From Geobacter sp. (GTDB taxonomy: Bacteria > Desulfobacterota > Desulfuromonadia > Geobacterales > DSM-12255): a stretch of 6,000 nucleotides of DNA. Under the pieces are notes generated by a model. The model was given only the letters and a program-made list of their open reading frames with translations, did not search any database and was not told the DNA's origin. Each line of letters starts with the position of its first letter. Position 1 is the first letter of the stretch. This document shows positions 1 through 5,656 of the stretch, one piece after another. The DNA lies in the NCBI GenBank assembly GCA_012026855.1, contig VEOV01000110.1:1-6000 (forward strand), written 5' to 3'. A program made the position numbers and the translations under genes.

Positions 1-41
1 AAGACGGATACTACTGACAGCAGAATCAGAGCAGTTTTCAT
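1..41 (-). CDS. Start of an exported protein, truncated by the left edge
   Basis: On the minus strand an ATG at 41-39 opens a reading frame that stays open to the window edge and reads MKTALILLSVVSV. This is a short basic N-terminus followed by an uninterrupted hydrophobic run, typical of a Sec signal peptide or N-terminal membrane anchor. A GAGGT Shine-Dalgarno-like sequence (complement of 51-55) lies 9 bases before the ATG. The gene is divergent from the TudS-like gene at 143. Only 13 codons are visible, so the product and even the reality of the gene rest on the RBS plus the signal-like composition. The function cannot be named. Confidence 0.5.
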   Translation of the reverse strand, partial: MKTALILLSVVSV

Positions 42-142
42 TACGGAATGACCTCGAAGATATTGTCTTAAGTCAGCGATTGGTAATTGAAAGCTGCCAT
101 TTTTTAGTTTACCCGGTATCCGGGAATTGAAAAGGGGTGTTT
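42..142. other. Divergent intergenic spacer
   Basis: This 101-base, AT-richer spacer lies between the divergent starts at 41 (minus) and 143 (plus), so it must hold promoters for one or both genes. The best plus-strand sigma70-like pair I can see is TTGGTA (80-85) with TTTAGT 17 bases downstream (103-108). Each box matches consensus at only 4 of 6 positions, so it is a weak candidate. A small dyad, CCCGG-TAT-CCGGG (112-124), sits just before the Shine-Dalgarno of the plus-strand gene. No convincing minus-strand promoter was found. Confidence 0.3.
131..137 (+). promoter_or_regulatory. Ribosome binding site that fixes the start at 143
   Basis: AAAGGGG at 131-137 lies 5 bases before the ATG at 143. 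An in-frame GTG at 137 would overlap this purine run and have no RBS of its own, so ATG 143 is the preferred start. Confidence 0.65.
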
Positions 143-1093
143 ATGGAAAAATGTATCAAAGTCGGCGTAAGTGCCTGCCTGTTAGGAGAAAAAGTCCGCT
201 ATGACGGCGGTCATAAGCATGATCGCTACATTACCGACACCCTCGGCAGGTTCTTTAACTTTGTGCCGGTCTGCCCTGAAGTGGAGTCAGGCATGCCGGT
301 GCCCCGTGAAGCAATGCGCCTGGAAGGTTATGCCGCAGCCCCGCGGCTCATGACCCGCATCAGCCGCATTGACAAGACAGACCAGATGCTTGCCTTCTGC
401 CAAAAGAAGCTGGCTGAACTTGAAACAGCCGGGCTTTGCGGGTTTATTTTCAAGAAAGATTCTCCCAGCTCCGGGCTTTATCGCGTCAAGGTTTACGACT
501 CAAAGGGAATGCCTGCCAAGGTTGGCAGTGGTCTTTTTGCCGGGGCCTTTGCCAGCCGTTTCCCGTTACTGCCGGTCGAGGAGGAGGGGCGGCTTTTTGA
601 TGCCAAACTCCGGGAAAACTTCATCGAGCGGGTCTTCAGTTTCCACCGCTGGCAAACATTTGTTGCTGAGGGGTTTTCTTTCGAGCGGCTTATAGAATTT
701 CATACAGCCCACAAACTGCTGCTCATGGCACACAGCCCGGACATCTACCGCAAGCTCGGGGTGTTGGTGGCACACGGCAAGGGAGTCAAGCCAATGGAAT
801 TGCAAGCTGCTTACGAGCAGCTGTTCATGCAGGGGCTGGCCTTGCTGGCGACCACAAAGAAAAACAGTAACGTGCTGCACCACATCATGGGCTACTTTAA
901 GAAATATCTTTCAGCCACAGAAAAGCAGGAACTGCTGGAGGTAATCGGCCAATACCATGACAACCTGCTTCCTTTGGTAGTGCCCATTACCCTGCTGCGC
1001 CATTATGTCAACAAATATGATCAGCAGTATCTCAAGGGGCAGTATTATCTTGCCCCCCATCCGGCAGAGCTGATGCTGCGCAATCACGTCTAG
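143..1093 (+). CDS. TudS-like (DUF523) + DUF1722 (YbgA-type) fusion protein, probable Fe-S thiouracil desulfidase
   Basis: This is a 316-residue cytoplasmic protein with no signal peptide. Residues about 5-145 are a DUF523/TudS domain, with the hallmark VSACLLGxxVRYDGGHK (9-25), PVCPEVESGMPVPRE (42-56), CGFIFKKDSPSSG (99-111) and GLFAGAF (130-136). The three conserved cysteines are C12, C44 and C99. In characterised TudS enzymes such a triad binds a [4Fe-4S] cluster that removes sulfur from thiouracil or 4-thio-UMP. Residues about 180-306 are a DUF1722 domain, recognisable from FHTAHKLLLMAHSP (187-199), NSNVLHHIMGYFKK (241-254), LPLVVPITLLRHY (276-288) and YLAPHP (302-307). The fusion is a known architecture; the role of DUF1722 is not established to my knowledge. 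All expected cysteines are present and the length is normal for the fusion, so the protein looks intact. Thio-nucleobase or tRNA-thiouridine salvage is inferred from the family. The start is ATG 143 with AAAGGGG upstream. Confidence 0.88.
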   Translation: MEKCIKVGVSACLLGEKVRYDGGHKHDRYITDTLGRFFNFVPVCPEVESGMPVPREAMRLEGYAAAPRLMTRISRIDKTDQMLAFCQKKLAELETAGLCGFIFKKDSPSSGLYRVKVYDSKGMPAKVGSGLFAGAFASRFPLLPVEEEGRLFDAKLRENFIERVFSFHRWQTFVAEGFSFERLIEFHTAHKLLLMAHSPDIYRKLGVLVAHGKGVKPMELQAAYEQLFMQGLALLATTKKNSNVLHHIMGYFKKYLSATEKQELLEVIGQYHDNLLPLVVPITLLRHYVNKYDQQYLKGQYYLAPHPAELMLRNHV

Positions 1094-1137
1094 GTCTGGC
1101 TCGCTTTGCTGGTGCGGCTCAACTTGATATTTTTCAG

Positions 1138-1157
1138 CGTATCCTCACTTGGATACG
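1138..1157 (+). repeat. Inverted repeat/hairpin in the leader of the tandem-domain protein gene
   Basis: CGTATCC (1138-1144) and GGATACG (1151-1157) are perfect inverted repeats, giving a 7-bp stem with a 6-base loop. The dyad lies 44 bases after the stop of the TudS-like gene and 53 bases before the ATG of the next gene. Only a poor T-tract (TTCATTT) follows, so it is a weak intrinsic terminator at best. An operator or a leader-RNA structure is equally possible. Confidence 0.35.
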
Positions 1158-1194
1158 TTCATTTCATGGCTTGCTGTCAACCTGGGACAGTTGC

Positions 1195-1200
1195 GAGGGA
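1195..1200 (+). promoter_or_regulatory. Ribosome binding site for the start at 1211
   Basis: GAGGGA at 1195-1200 precedes ATG 1211 by 10 bases. It supports this start over an upstream in-frame TTG (1106) or ATG (1166); only the 1211 start places the signal peptide at the N-terminus. Confidence 0.55.
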
Positions 1201-1210
1201 CTCTCCGTAC

Positions 1211-2077
1211 ATGCGAAACTTTACTGCTAAAATCTGCTTATTCATTGTCATGCTGCTCTCCACAAATTCATTGCCAGCAGCAGCAGAACAACCGGCTTCA
1301 GCCGCACAGGTTGCTGTCGAAAGCCTTGCTGCCGCAATTTCCGGCCAGATTGTCATCGACGACAAGACGCCCATGGCCCAGGGGATCATCCTGCTCTACA
1401 ACAGTAAATCCGGTCCTCCACCCTCTCTAGGCAGGTACTGGCGGGTGCCGGATCACATGTCACCAGTGGGTGACAACGGCATGTTTTCCCTGGAGGTGGC
1501 GGAAGGGACCTATTATCTCCAGAGTGCCAGGAAGAATCCTGACGGCGAAATCGGACCTGCATACGAAAAGGAGTATGTCTACTTCCATGGCGATGCCCAG
1601 GGGAATGCCCTGCCCATTACCGTCAAACGTGGTGAGAACCATTCCCTTGGCAGGTTGAAGGCATTTCTCTGGTCGCCGGACATGGTGCAAAGAGACAAGG
1701 GGATTACCGCAGTTGAAGGGGTAGTTGTGGATACCGATGGCAAGCCGGTGCCAAGAGCTCTGGTTCTGGCCTACTACAATGGTTCAGGTCTGGGGCGGCC
1801 GGTCTTTGTTTCCGACCGGACCGGCAAAGATGGCAGGTTCCAACTGCGCACCAATGACGGCGGCACCTTTTTTCTCAAGGTACGCAGCGTTGCCGGTGGC
1901 GGCAAACCGTCGGCCGGAGAATTCCTGAACACTACCAAGGAGTTCCAACCGGAAATGGTCACTCTCAAAAAAGGGGAAAAACTGAAAGGGGTTACCCTTA
2001 AAGTGATCAAATTTTCAAGGCCGCTTGAGAAAGAGGCTCCTGTAGAAAAACGTGAGTGGCGCGTGTTGGAAAAGTAA
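1211..2077 (+). CDS. Exported protein with two tandem carboxypeptidase-regulatory-like domains
   Basis: This is a 288-residue protein with a clear Sec signal peptide: basic start MRNFTAK, hydrophobic core 8-20, and likely cleavage after PAAA at residue 25. There is no lipobox cysteine and no further membrane segment. Two similar beta-sandwich modules follow, about 42-142 and 167-267. Each opens alike (ISGQIVIDDKTPMAQGIILLYN and VEGVVVDTDGKPVPRALVLAYYN) and continues with a D-x-x-G-x-F strand (DNGMFSL 88-94; KDGRFQL 206-212) and a strand of the type GTYYL/GTFFL (99-103; 218-222). This pattern matches carboxypeptidase-D regulatory-like (transthyretin-type) domains, which are non-catalytic and usually mediate contacts or carbohydrate binding. 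The C-terminal tail is charged. No active-site motif is visible, so a structural or binding role in periplasm or on the surface is inferred. It converges on the cytochrome operon with 20 bases between stops. Confidence 0.8.
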   Translation: MRNFTAKICLFIVMLLSTNSLPAAAEQPASAAQVAVESLAAAISGQIVIDDKTPMAQGIILLYNSKSGPPPSLGRYWRVPDHMSPVGDNGMFSLEVAEGTYYLQSARKNPDGEIGPAYEKEYVYFHGDAQGNALPITVKRGENHSLGRLKAFLWSPDMVQRDKGITAVEGVVVDTDGKPVPRALVLAYYNGSGLGRPVFVSDRTGKDGRFQLRTNDGGTFFLKVRSVAGGGKPSAGEFLNTTKEFQPEMVTLKKGEKLKGVTLKVIKFSRPLEKEAPVEKREWRVLEK

Positions 2078-2082
2078 ATCCA

Positions 2083-2105
2083 ACCGGTAAAGGTGCTCTA
2101 CCAGT
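2083..2105 (-). terminator. Weak hairpin at the end of the cytochrome operon
   Basis: On the minus strand ACTGGTA and TACCGGT can form a 7-bp stem with one G-U pair around a 9-base loop, spanning the cytochrome stop codon. Downstream is TGGATTTACTTTTCC, which is T-rich but interrupted. It is the only terminator-like element between the convergent genes and is not convincing. Confidence 0.2.
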
Positions 2106-3852
2106 CACTCTTCTTCTGCCAGTTTGCGTCTTTCGGCGCACTGCTTTTGCCGAACTGCCTGACATGACAGCCAACCATGTTGCTGCTGCCCCCCTTTCTG
2201 AAGCCTGCTAATGATGCTGGTTTGGGAATTGTTTTTGTATCCCCGGTCCTGCTGGCAGTCAGCCACGACATGCCGATATTTTCTCGCAGGCCGGCCGGAC
2301 CCTCTTCAAAACAGCTGGTCTGCATCAACCGCGGCAGTCCTGAGTTGTGAGCCTGATGACATTTGGAGCATGGAAAGGCATGCTCCTTGTTGCCCCCCCA
2401 TCCCTTGACCGAGCGGTGAATGCCGTCAATCTTGCTTTTACCCACAGGTCTTAGTTGTTTGTGGCACTTCAGGCAAAGCCCGGCAAAATCCTCAGGATTC
2501 TCGACAATTTTCCCGGCAGGGCCAAAAGTGTTGCGGTCGATGTTGTACTGCATCCCCTGCATTGACAACGGCGACCCGGCGGTTCCGGACAGACCGGCGC
2601 CACCACTGCCAGCCTGCCTGGCTCTGAACAGTCCGCTCGGTTTGGTGTCCTCTTTGTAGGGGGAGGTCAGCCAGGTCCCCTTCAGCAGGGGGATGGCGTA
2701 GGCTCGACTGTTCCCCAAGGTACGGCTGATGCCATGGGGGTCATGGCACGGCGTGCAGAGCCCGTTGATGGCAACAGCAGCAGAGTAGTTCAGCATGGCG
2801 CCGGTTTTCAGGTGGCTGCTGATAATCTCGCTTCTGCCAGCTCTTTCGGCATGTCTGGAGGTGGAGCCTTTTACCCCCTGGCCGAAACGATGGGTGTCCT
2901 TGTAACCCATGATCGGCTCGACCGCTCCAAAAGTCGTCTTGTAGCCCCATGGTGTGGCCATGGTGTCAGCTGACTCGTGACAGTCAAAACAGAGGCCAGC
3001 CCCCTGGCTGTAGGGATTCATGCTCTGCGGGGCGCCATTGGCAGACGGGGTGTAGGAGTTTTTATAGCCATGCCGGCCGGAAACGGTCTGCTTCAGCAGG
3101 CCGCCGCCGGAGCCGCCGGCTAGAGAGCGGTAGCTGGTGGTGATGCCGGTGACAGCTGAGCCGTGGGAGTTATGGCAGTCGTAGCACTCGACCTTGACAG
3201 CGGCAGCTGCTTTTCTGGTGTCTGGAATCGCCTCGTCGTAGCCGGCGGCAGCACTCCAGCCCCCTTCGTTGGCAGCGGCATTGCCATGGGCCGACAGCGC
3301 CTTGATGACCTGATGCTTCTTGTTGCTGGTAGGGGTGGAGTATTTGCCCCAAGTGGTGACCCCCTTGTCGCTGTAGCGCGCGGCAATGCTCTCCCGGTCC
3401 CAGGCATAGCTGCCGGGAATGTTGCTGTCGCCGGCAAAGGTTGCGGTGGTGCTGTTCTGCTCGTTGTGGCAGGAGAGGCAGTGCCGGGTGATGTCGCTGA
3501 ATGCCGGCCGTTCATCGGCAGTGCCGACAGACTTTGCGCTATAGGTGACAGCGCTGTCATTCAGCCGGTACCCGGTGGGCCGGATGCGGTTGCCCCAGAT
3601 GACAAGATTCACCTGGCCATCGCGGCGGTGGTAGGTCTCGTTCAGACTGCCATCCGGGTTTGCCTCCCAATGGCAGGCGTAGCAGTGGCTGCCTGAGACG
3701 GCAACCCCCTGGACGTGGTGGGATCTGGCGGCAAAATCGCCGGCAATTTCCCGGTGGCAGTCAAGGCACTCCTCAGCCATGGCAGGTCCGGTTGCGGTAA
3801 TCAATGTCAGCGTCAGAAAAAGGCTGCTGCGCAGTATGAAACTTGAGGGCAT
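2098..3852 (-). CDS. Exported octaheme c-type cytochrome
   Basis: This is a 584-residue protein with a Sec signal peptide (hydrophobic 10-22, probable cleavage after AMA at 26), so heme is attached in the periplasm. Eight CXXCH sites are visible, starting at residues 29, 57, 125, 223, 288, 366, 460 and 495. The first heme sits only two residues into the mature protein. Three sites carry the extended form CHxxH (CHNSHG, CHDPHG, CHQAHN), usual in Geobacter-type multiheme cytochromes, and many extra histidines (e.g. 45, 46, 321, 334, 347, 479, 491) could be distal ligands. A ninth site is degenerate: MVGCH at 559-563 has Met in place of the first Cys. C514 and C562 are the only cysteines outside CXXCH. 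Translation starts at ATG 3852 behind GGAG (complement of 3858-3861, 5-base spacing). Its likely role is periplasmic or outer-surface electron transfer in anaerobic respiration; the partner and location beyond export are unknown. I do not recognise a specific named cytochrome. Confidence 0.9.
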   Translation of the reverse strand: MPSSFILRSSLFLTLTLITATGPAMAEECLDCHREIAGDFAARSHHVQGVAVSGSHCYACHWEANPDGSLNETYHRRDGQVNLVIWGNRIRPTGYRLNDSAVTYSAKSVGTADERPAFSDITRHCLSCHNEQNSTTATFAGDSNIPGSYAWDRESIAARYSDKGVTTWGKYSTPTSNKKHQVIKALSAHGNAAANEGGWSAAAGYDEAIPDTRKAAAAVKVECYDCHNSHGSAVTGITTSYRSLAGGSGGGLLKQTVSGRHGYKNSYTPSANGAPQSMNPYSQGAGLCFDCHESADTMATPWGYKTTFGAVEPIMGYKDTHRFGQGVKGSTSRHAERAGRSEIISSHLKTGAMLNYSAAVAINGLCTPCHDPHGISRTLGNSRAYAIPLLKGTWLTSPYKEDTKPSGLFRARQAGSGGAGLSGTAGSPLSMQGMQYNIDRNTFGPAGKIVENPEDFAGLCLKCHKQLRPVGKSKIDGIHRSVKGWGGNKEHAFPCSKCHQAHNSGLPRLMQTSCFEEGPAGLRENIGMSWLTASRTGDTKTIPKPASLAGFRKGGSSNMVGCHVRQFGKSSAPKDANWQKKSDW

Positions 3853-3862
3853 TGTTGCTCCG

Positions 3863-5542
3863 TTACGGGTAAGGGATGATCATTTTCTTGCTCGAAGGGG
3901 AGTAGTCGATTTTTCTTTGTTCAACCGCGCTATCCCACTGCAGCAGTGATTTTTTCAGCCGGCTGACTATGTCGGGACGTTTCAGCGCCAGATTGTTTCT
4001 TTCCAAAGGATCTTTCCGCAGATCATACAGTTCGATTTCAGGATACTTTTGCGGCACTCCGGTGATGAAACCCCACCAGGAGAGCTTCTCCAGCAGGTCA
4101 CGGTTCTTCCTGACTATCAGCTTCCACTCTTTTGTTCTGACAGCAATATCACCCGGCGGATAGCCGAGTCTGGTGAAACTCTGCTGCAGCTCTGCCTGAT
4201 AGTCCTTCAGCCTTTGCAGTTCTGCGCCGGTAAACTCCTGGCCGGTGGCATGCTGCATTTCCAGGTACCACTTGCTCAGGGTGTACTCCCACCAGGGGAG
4301 CCGGTCGATAAACACCTGGCTGCTCCCCCTGGCCTGCTTCTCTTTGCGGATGAGCGGCAACAGGCTTTTCCCCTGAGCTTCATGGGGGGCGGGGATGTCC
4401 AGATAGCCGAGAATGGTCGGCATGACATCAAGCCCCTCCACCTGCTCCTTCACCAGCCGGCCGCCGTATTCGGCCCCGGGAAAACGGACGAGCAGGGCAT
4501 TTTTGATGACCGGCTCGGTGACGTCGTAGTGGAAGAAGAGGCCGTTTTCGCCCAGGTCGTCGCCATGCATGGACTGCAGCACGATGAGCGTTTTTTCGGT
4601 CAGCTTGAGTGAATCGAGCAGCTTGAGCAGCTCACCGATGTAGTTGTCGGTATATGCTACTCCGGCGTCGTAGCGGCCGATGACATAATTGACATCGTCC
4701 TGCGTCAGTTTATGAATCGGCTTGAAGTTCCAGTAAAACTCGTTCCGGTAGACCCGGGAGAAAACTTCGTAGGAGGGGGCATCACCAAGGCTGACGTCTT
4801 TCAGCTGGGGCAGCCGTTGCCAGAAAGGGACATAGTCCGGCGGGTCGTACATGGTTTTGTACGGCTCCGGCACGGCGGCAGCGTAGGGCATGTGCAGCAG
4901 GCCACTGCCGATCCAGAGGAAGAACTTCTTGTCGCTGTTCTCCTTCAACCACCGGAAAGCGTCGGTCGGTGCCACCCGGAGACTGGCACCGGACGGGCCC
5001 CGGGCGGTCCGGCCGAAGTAGTCGAAGGAGCGGGAGAAGACATCGCCCGGATTGATCATCTCCCCGGAGCCGGTATCAAAACGCATGAAGAATTCGGGCG
5101 AGCTGACCGTGGCGGCGGTGGTATAGCCGTAGTACTTGAGGATTTCCGGCAGGGTGCGGGCCGTGACGCTCTCCTTGGTCACCTCGAAGGAGACCATGCC
5201 GTTGACCCGCGGATACTGTGAGGTGAGCACGCTCATCTGGGCGACCGGCGTCAGGTTGGCCTGGGAGATGGCGTATTCGAACAGCACCGATTGCTTTGCC
5301 ATCCGGTCGATGTTGGCGCTGGTGCCCCGTTTGTAGCCGTAGGCGCCCAGATGGGCGGCCCGCAGGCACTGCAGGGAGATGAGGATCACATTGGTCTGCT
5401 CATGCTTCGGCTTGACCGGCCCGGCAGGTTTTTGCGGGGCAGCAAAGGCGGCAGATTGCCAGACTGTGAGCACCACCAGGGCTATCAGTCCGGACAGGCG
5501 TCCGGGTCGCCGTATTTGGTGGCTGTTGGTGGTAAGGTTCAT
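3863..5542 (-). CDS. Exported sulfatase-fold protein with a degenerate active site (probable pseudo-sulfatase)
   Basis: This is a 559-residue protein with a Sec signal peptide (hydrophobic 18-34, cleavage likely after AFA). The alkaline-phosphatase/sulfatase fold is clear: NVILISLQCLRAAHLGAYGY (51-70), NIDRMAKQSVLFEYA (77-91), LTSQYPRVNGM (106-116), FFLWIG...HMPY (207-220), YDAGVAYTDNYIGELL (291-306), LDVMPTILGYLDIP (371-384) and the C-terminal ELYDLRKDPLERNNLA (504-519). The catalytic parts are altered. The N-terminal metal Asp is Gln58, the Asp of RADHLG is Ala63, the formylglycine motif C/S-x-P-S-R reads TPVAQ (98-102), and SDHG reads SMHG (Met325). H217, H326 and H338 remain. Ordinary sulfatase chemistry is therefore unlikely; a scaffold or binding role is inferred. 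T98 could mimic the Thr nucleophile of relatives such as EptA/LtaS, but the metal site is missing. The start is ATG 5542 with GGAG 8 bases upstream. The stop is 10 bases before the cytochrome ATG, so the two form an operon. Confidence 0.85.
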   Translation of the reverse strand: MNLTTNSHQIRRPGRLSGLIALVVLTVWQSAAFAAPQKPAGPVKPKHEQTNVILISLQCLRAAHLGAYGYKRGTSANIDRMAKQSVLFEYAISQANLTPVAQMSVLTSQYPRVNGMVSFEVTKESVTARTLPEILKYYGYTTAATVSSPEFFMRFDTGSGEMINPGDVFSRSFDYFGRTARGPSGASLRVAPTDAFRWLKENSDKKFFLWIGSGLLHMPYAAAVPEPYKTMYDPPDYVPFWQRLPQLKDVSLGDAPSYEVFSRVYRNEFYWNFKPIHKLTQDDVNYVIGRYDAGVAYTDNYIGELLKLLDSLKLTEKTLIVLQSMHGDDLGENGLFFHYDVTEPVIKNALLVRFPGAEYGGRLVKEQVEGLDVMPTILGYLDIPAPHEAQGKSLLPLIRKEKQARGSSQVFIDRLPWWEYTLSKWYLEMQHATGQEFTGAELQRLKDYQAELQQSFTRLGYPPGDIAVRTKEWKLIVRKNRDLLEKLSWWGFITGVPQKYPEIELYDLRKDPLERNNLALKRPDIVSRLKKSLLQWDSAVEQRKIDYSPSSKKMIIPYP

Positions 5543-5559
5543 AATTCAGACTCCGCAAA

Positions 5560-5593
5560 CTGTTACATGGCCCGGCCAGACTGCCTGTAACAG
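5560..5593 (-). repeat. Second inverted-repeat pair, overlapping the palindrome
   Basis: CTGTTAC (5560-5566) and GTAACAG (5587-5593) are perfect inverted repeats 20 bases apart. In the minus-strand leader RNA this stem would use the centre of the 5581-5597 palindrome, so the two hairpins exclude each other. The small dyad TGGCC-C-GGCCA (5568-5578) lies in the loop. The arm ends 6 bases before the GGAG ribosome binding site. Confidence 0.35.
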
Positions 5594-5597
5594 GCAG
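5581..5597. promoter_or_regulatory. 17-bp palindrome, candidate operator or leader hairpin
   Basis: CTGCCTGT-A-ACAGGCAG is a perfect palindrome with 8-bp arms around one central base. It lies about 7-23 bases downstream of the predicted transcription start of the sulfatase-like/cytochrome operon. No T-tract follows on either strand, which argues against a terminator. Its position suits a repressor operator; the regulator is unknown. Confidence 0.5.
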
Positions 5598-5610
5598 CCC
5601 AGAATAGAGC

Positions 5611-5638
5611 ATTAAACCAGGCAATGCAAGGGAGTCAA
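5611..5638 (-). promoter_or_regulatory. Sigma70-type promoter for the sulfatase-like/cytochrome operon
   Basis: On the minus strand TTGACT (complement of 5633-5638; 5 of 6 consensus) is followed after 16 bases by TTTAAT (complement of 5611-5616; 5 of 6). Transcription would begin near 5604, giving a leader of about 60 bases before ATG 5542. The -35 box begins 18 bases past the stop of the decarboxylase gene. With no intrinsic terminator in between, read-through from that gene is also possible. Confidence 0.6.
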
Positions 5639-5647
5639 CAGGGAGTC
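5630..5647. repeat. Direct repeat GGGAGTC over the -35 box
   Basis: GGGAGTC occurs at 5630-5636 and again at 5641-5647, with starts 11 bases apart (about one helical turn). The first copy overlaps the -35 hexamer of the predicted promoter. Tandem same-face half-sites at this position are typical of an activator or response-regulator site. With 7-base units chance is possible. Confidence 0.35.
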
Positions 5648-5656
5648 TGGCGCAGC

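Noticed and set aside
112..124. CCCGG-TAT-CCGGG hairpin as a terminator
   Set aside because: It has only 5 bp and no T-tract on either side in the proper orientation, and it lies between divergent genes where no transcript should end.
137..142. GTG at 137 as start of the TudS-like protein
   Set aside because: It overlaps the AAAGGGG ribosome binding site that is well placed for ATG 143, and it would add only two residues.
1096..1109. TGGC...TTGCT as a sigma54 (-24/-12) promoter for the tandem-domain gene
   Set aside because: The GG and GC elements are 10 rather than 12 bases apart, which sigma54 promoters do not tolerate.
1106..1210. Longer N-terminus of the tandem-domain protein from TTG 1106
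   Set aside because: It would put 35 unrelated residues ahead of a complete signal peptide. ATG 1211 has a GAGGGA upstream and gives a normal exported protein.
2098..2350. Frameshift explaining the missing Cys of the last heme motif
   Set aside because: The frame reads smoothly through MVGCH to the stop with plausible composition. The Met is encoded by a single in-frame ATG codon, so substitution rather than frameshift explains it.
3163..3696. 177-codon open frame on the plus strand opposite the cytochrome
   Set aside because: It lies fully antisense to a cytochrome with eight CXXCH motifs, and its translation is a valine/alanine/glycine-rich sequence with no recognisable motif. It is a shadow of GC-rich coding sequence.
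4712..5221. 169-codon open frame on the plus strand opposite the sulfatase-like gene (a similar one at 4049-4612)
   Set aside because: It is antisense to clear sulfatase-family motifs, has no RBS or domain, and its composition is typical of a reverse-strand shadow.
5366..5368. Cys59 of the sulfatase-like protein as the formylglycine residue
   Set aside because: It lies in the N-terminal metal motif (LQCLR), about 40 residues before the nucleophile position, and lacks the following P-S-R context.
5581..5597. Palindrome as intrinsic terminator of the decarboxylase gene
   Set aside because: No T-run follows it in the minus-strand direction, and it lies downstream of the predicted promoter for the next operon, which a terminator there would block.
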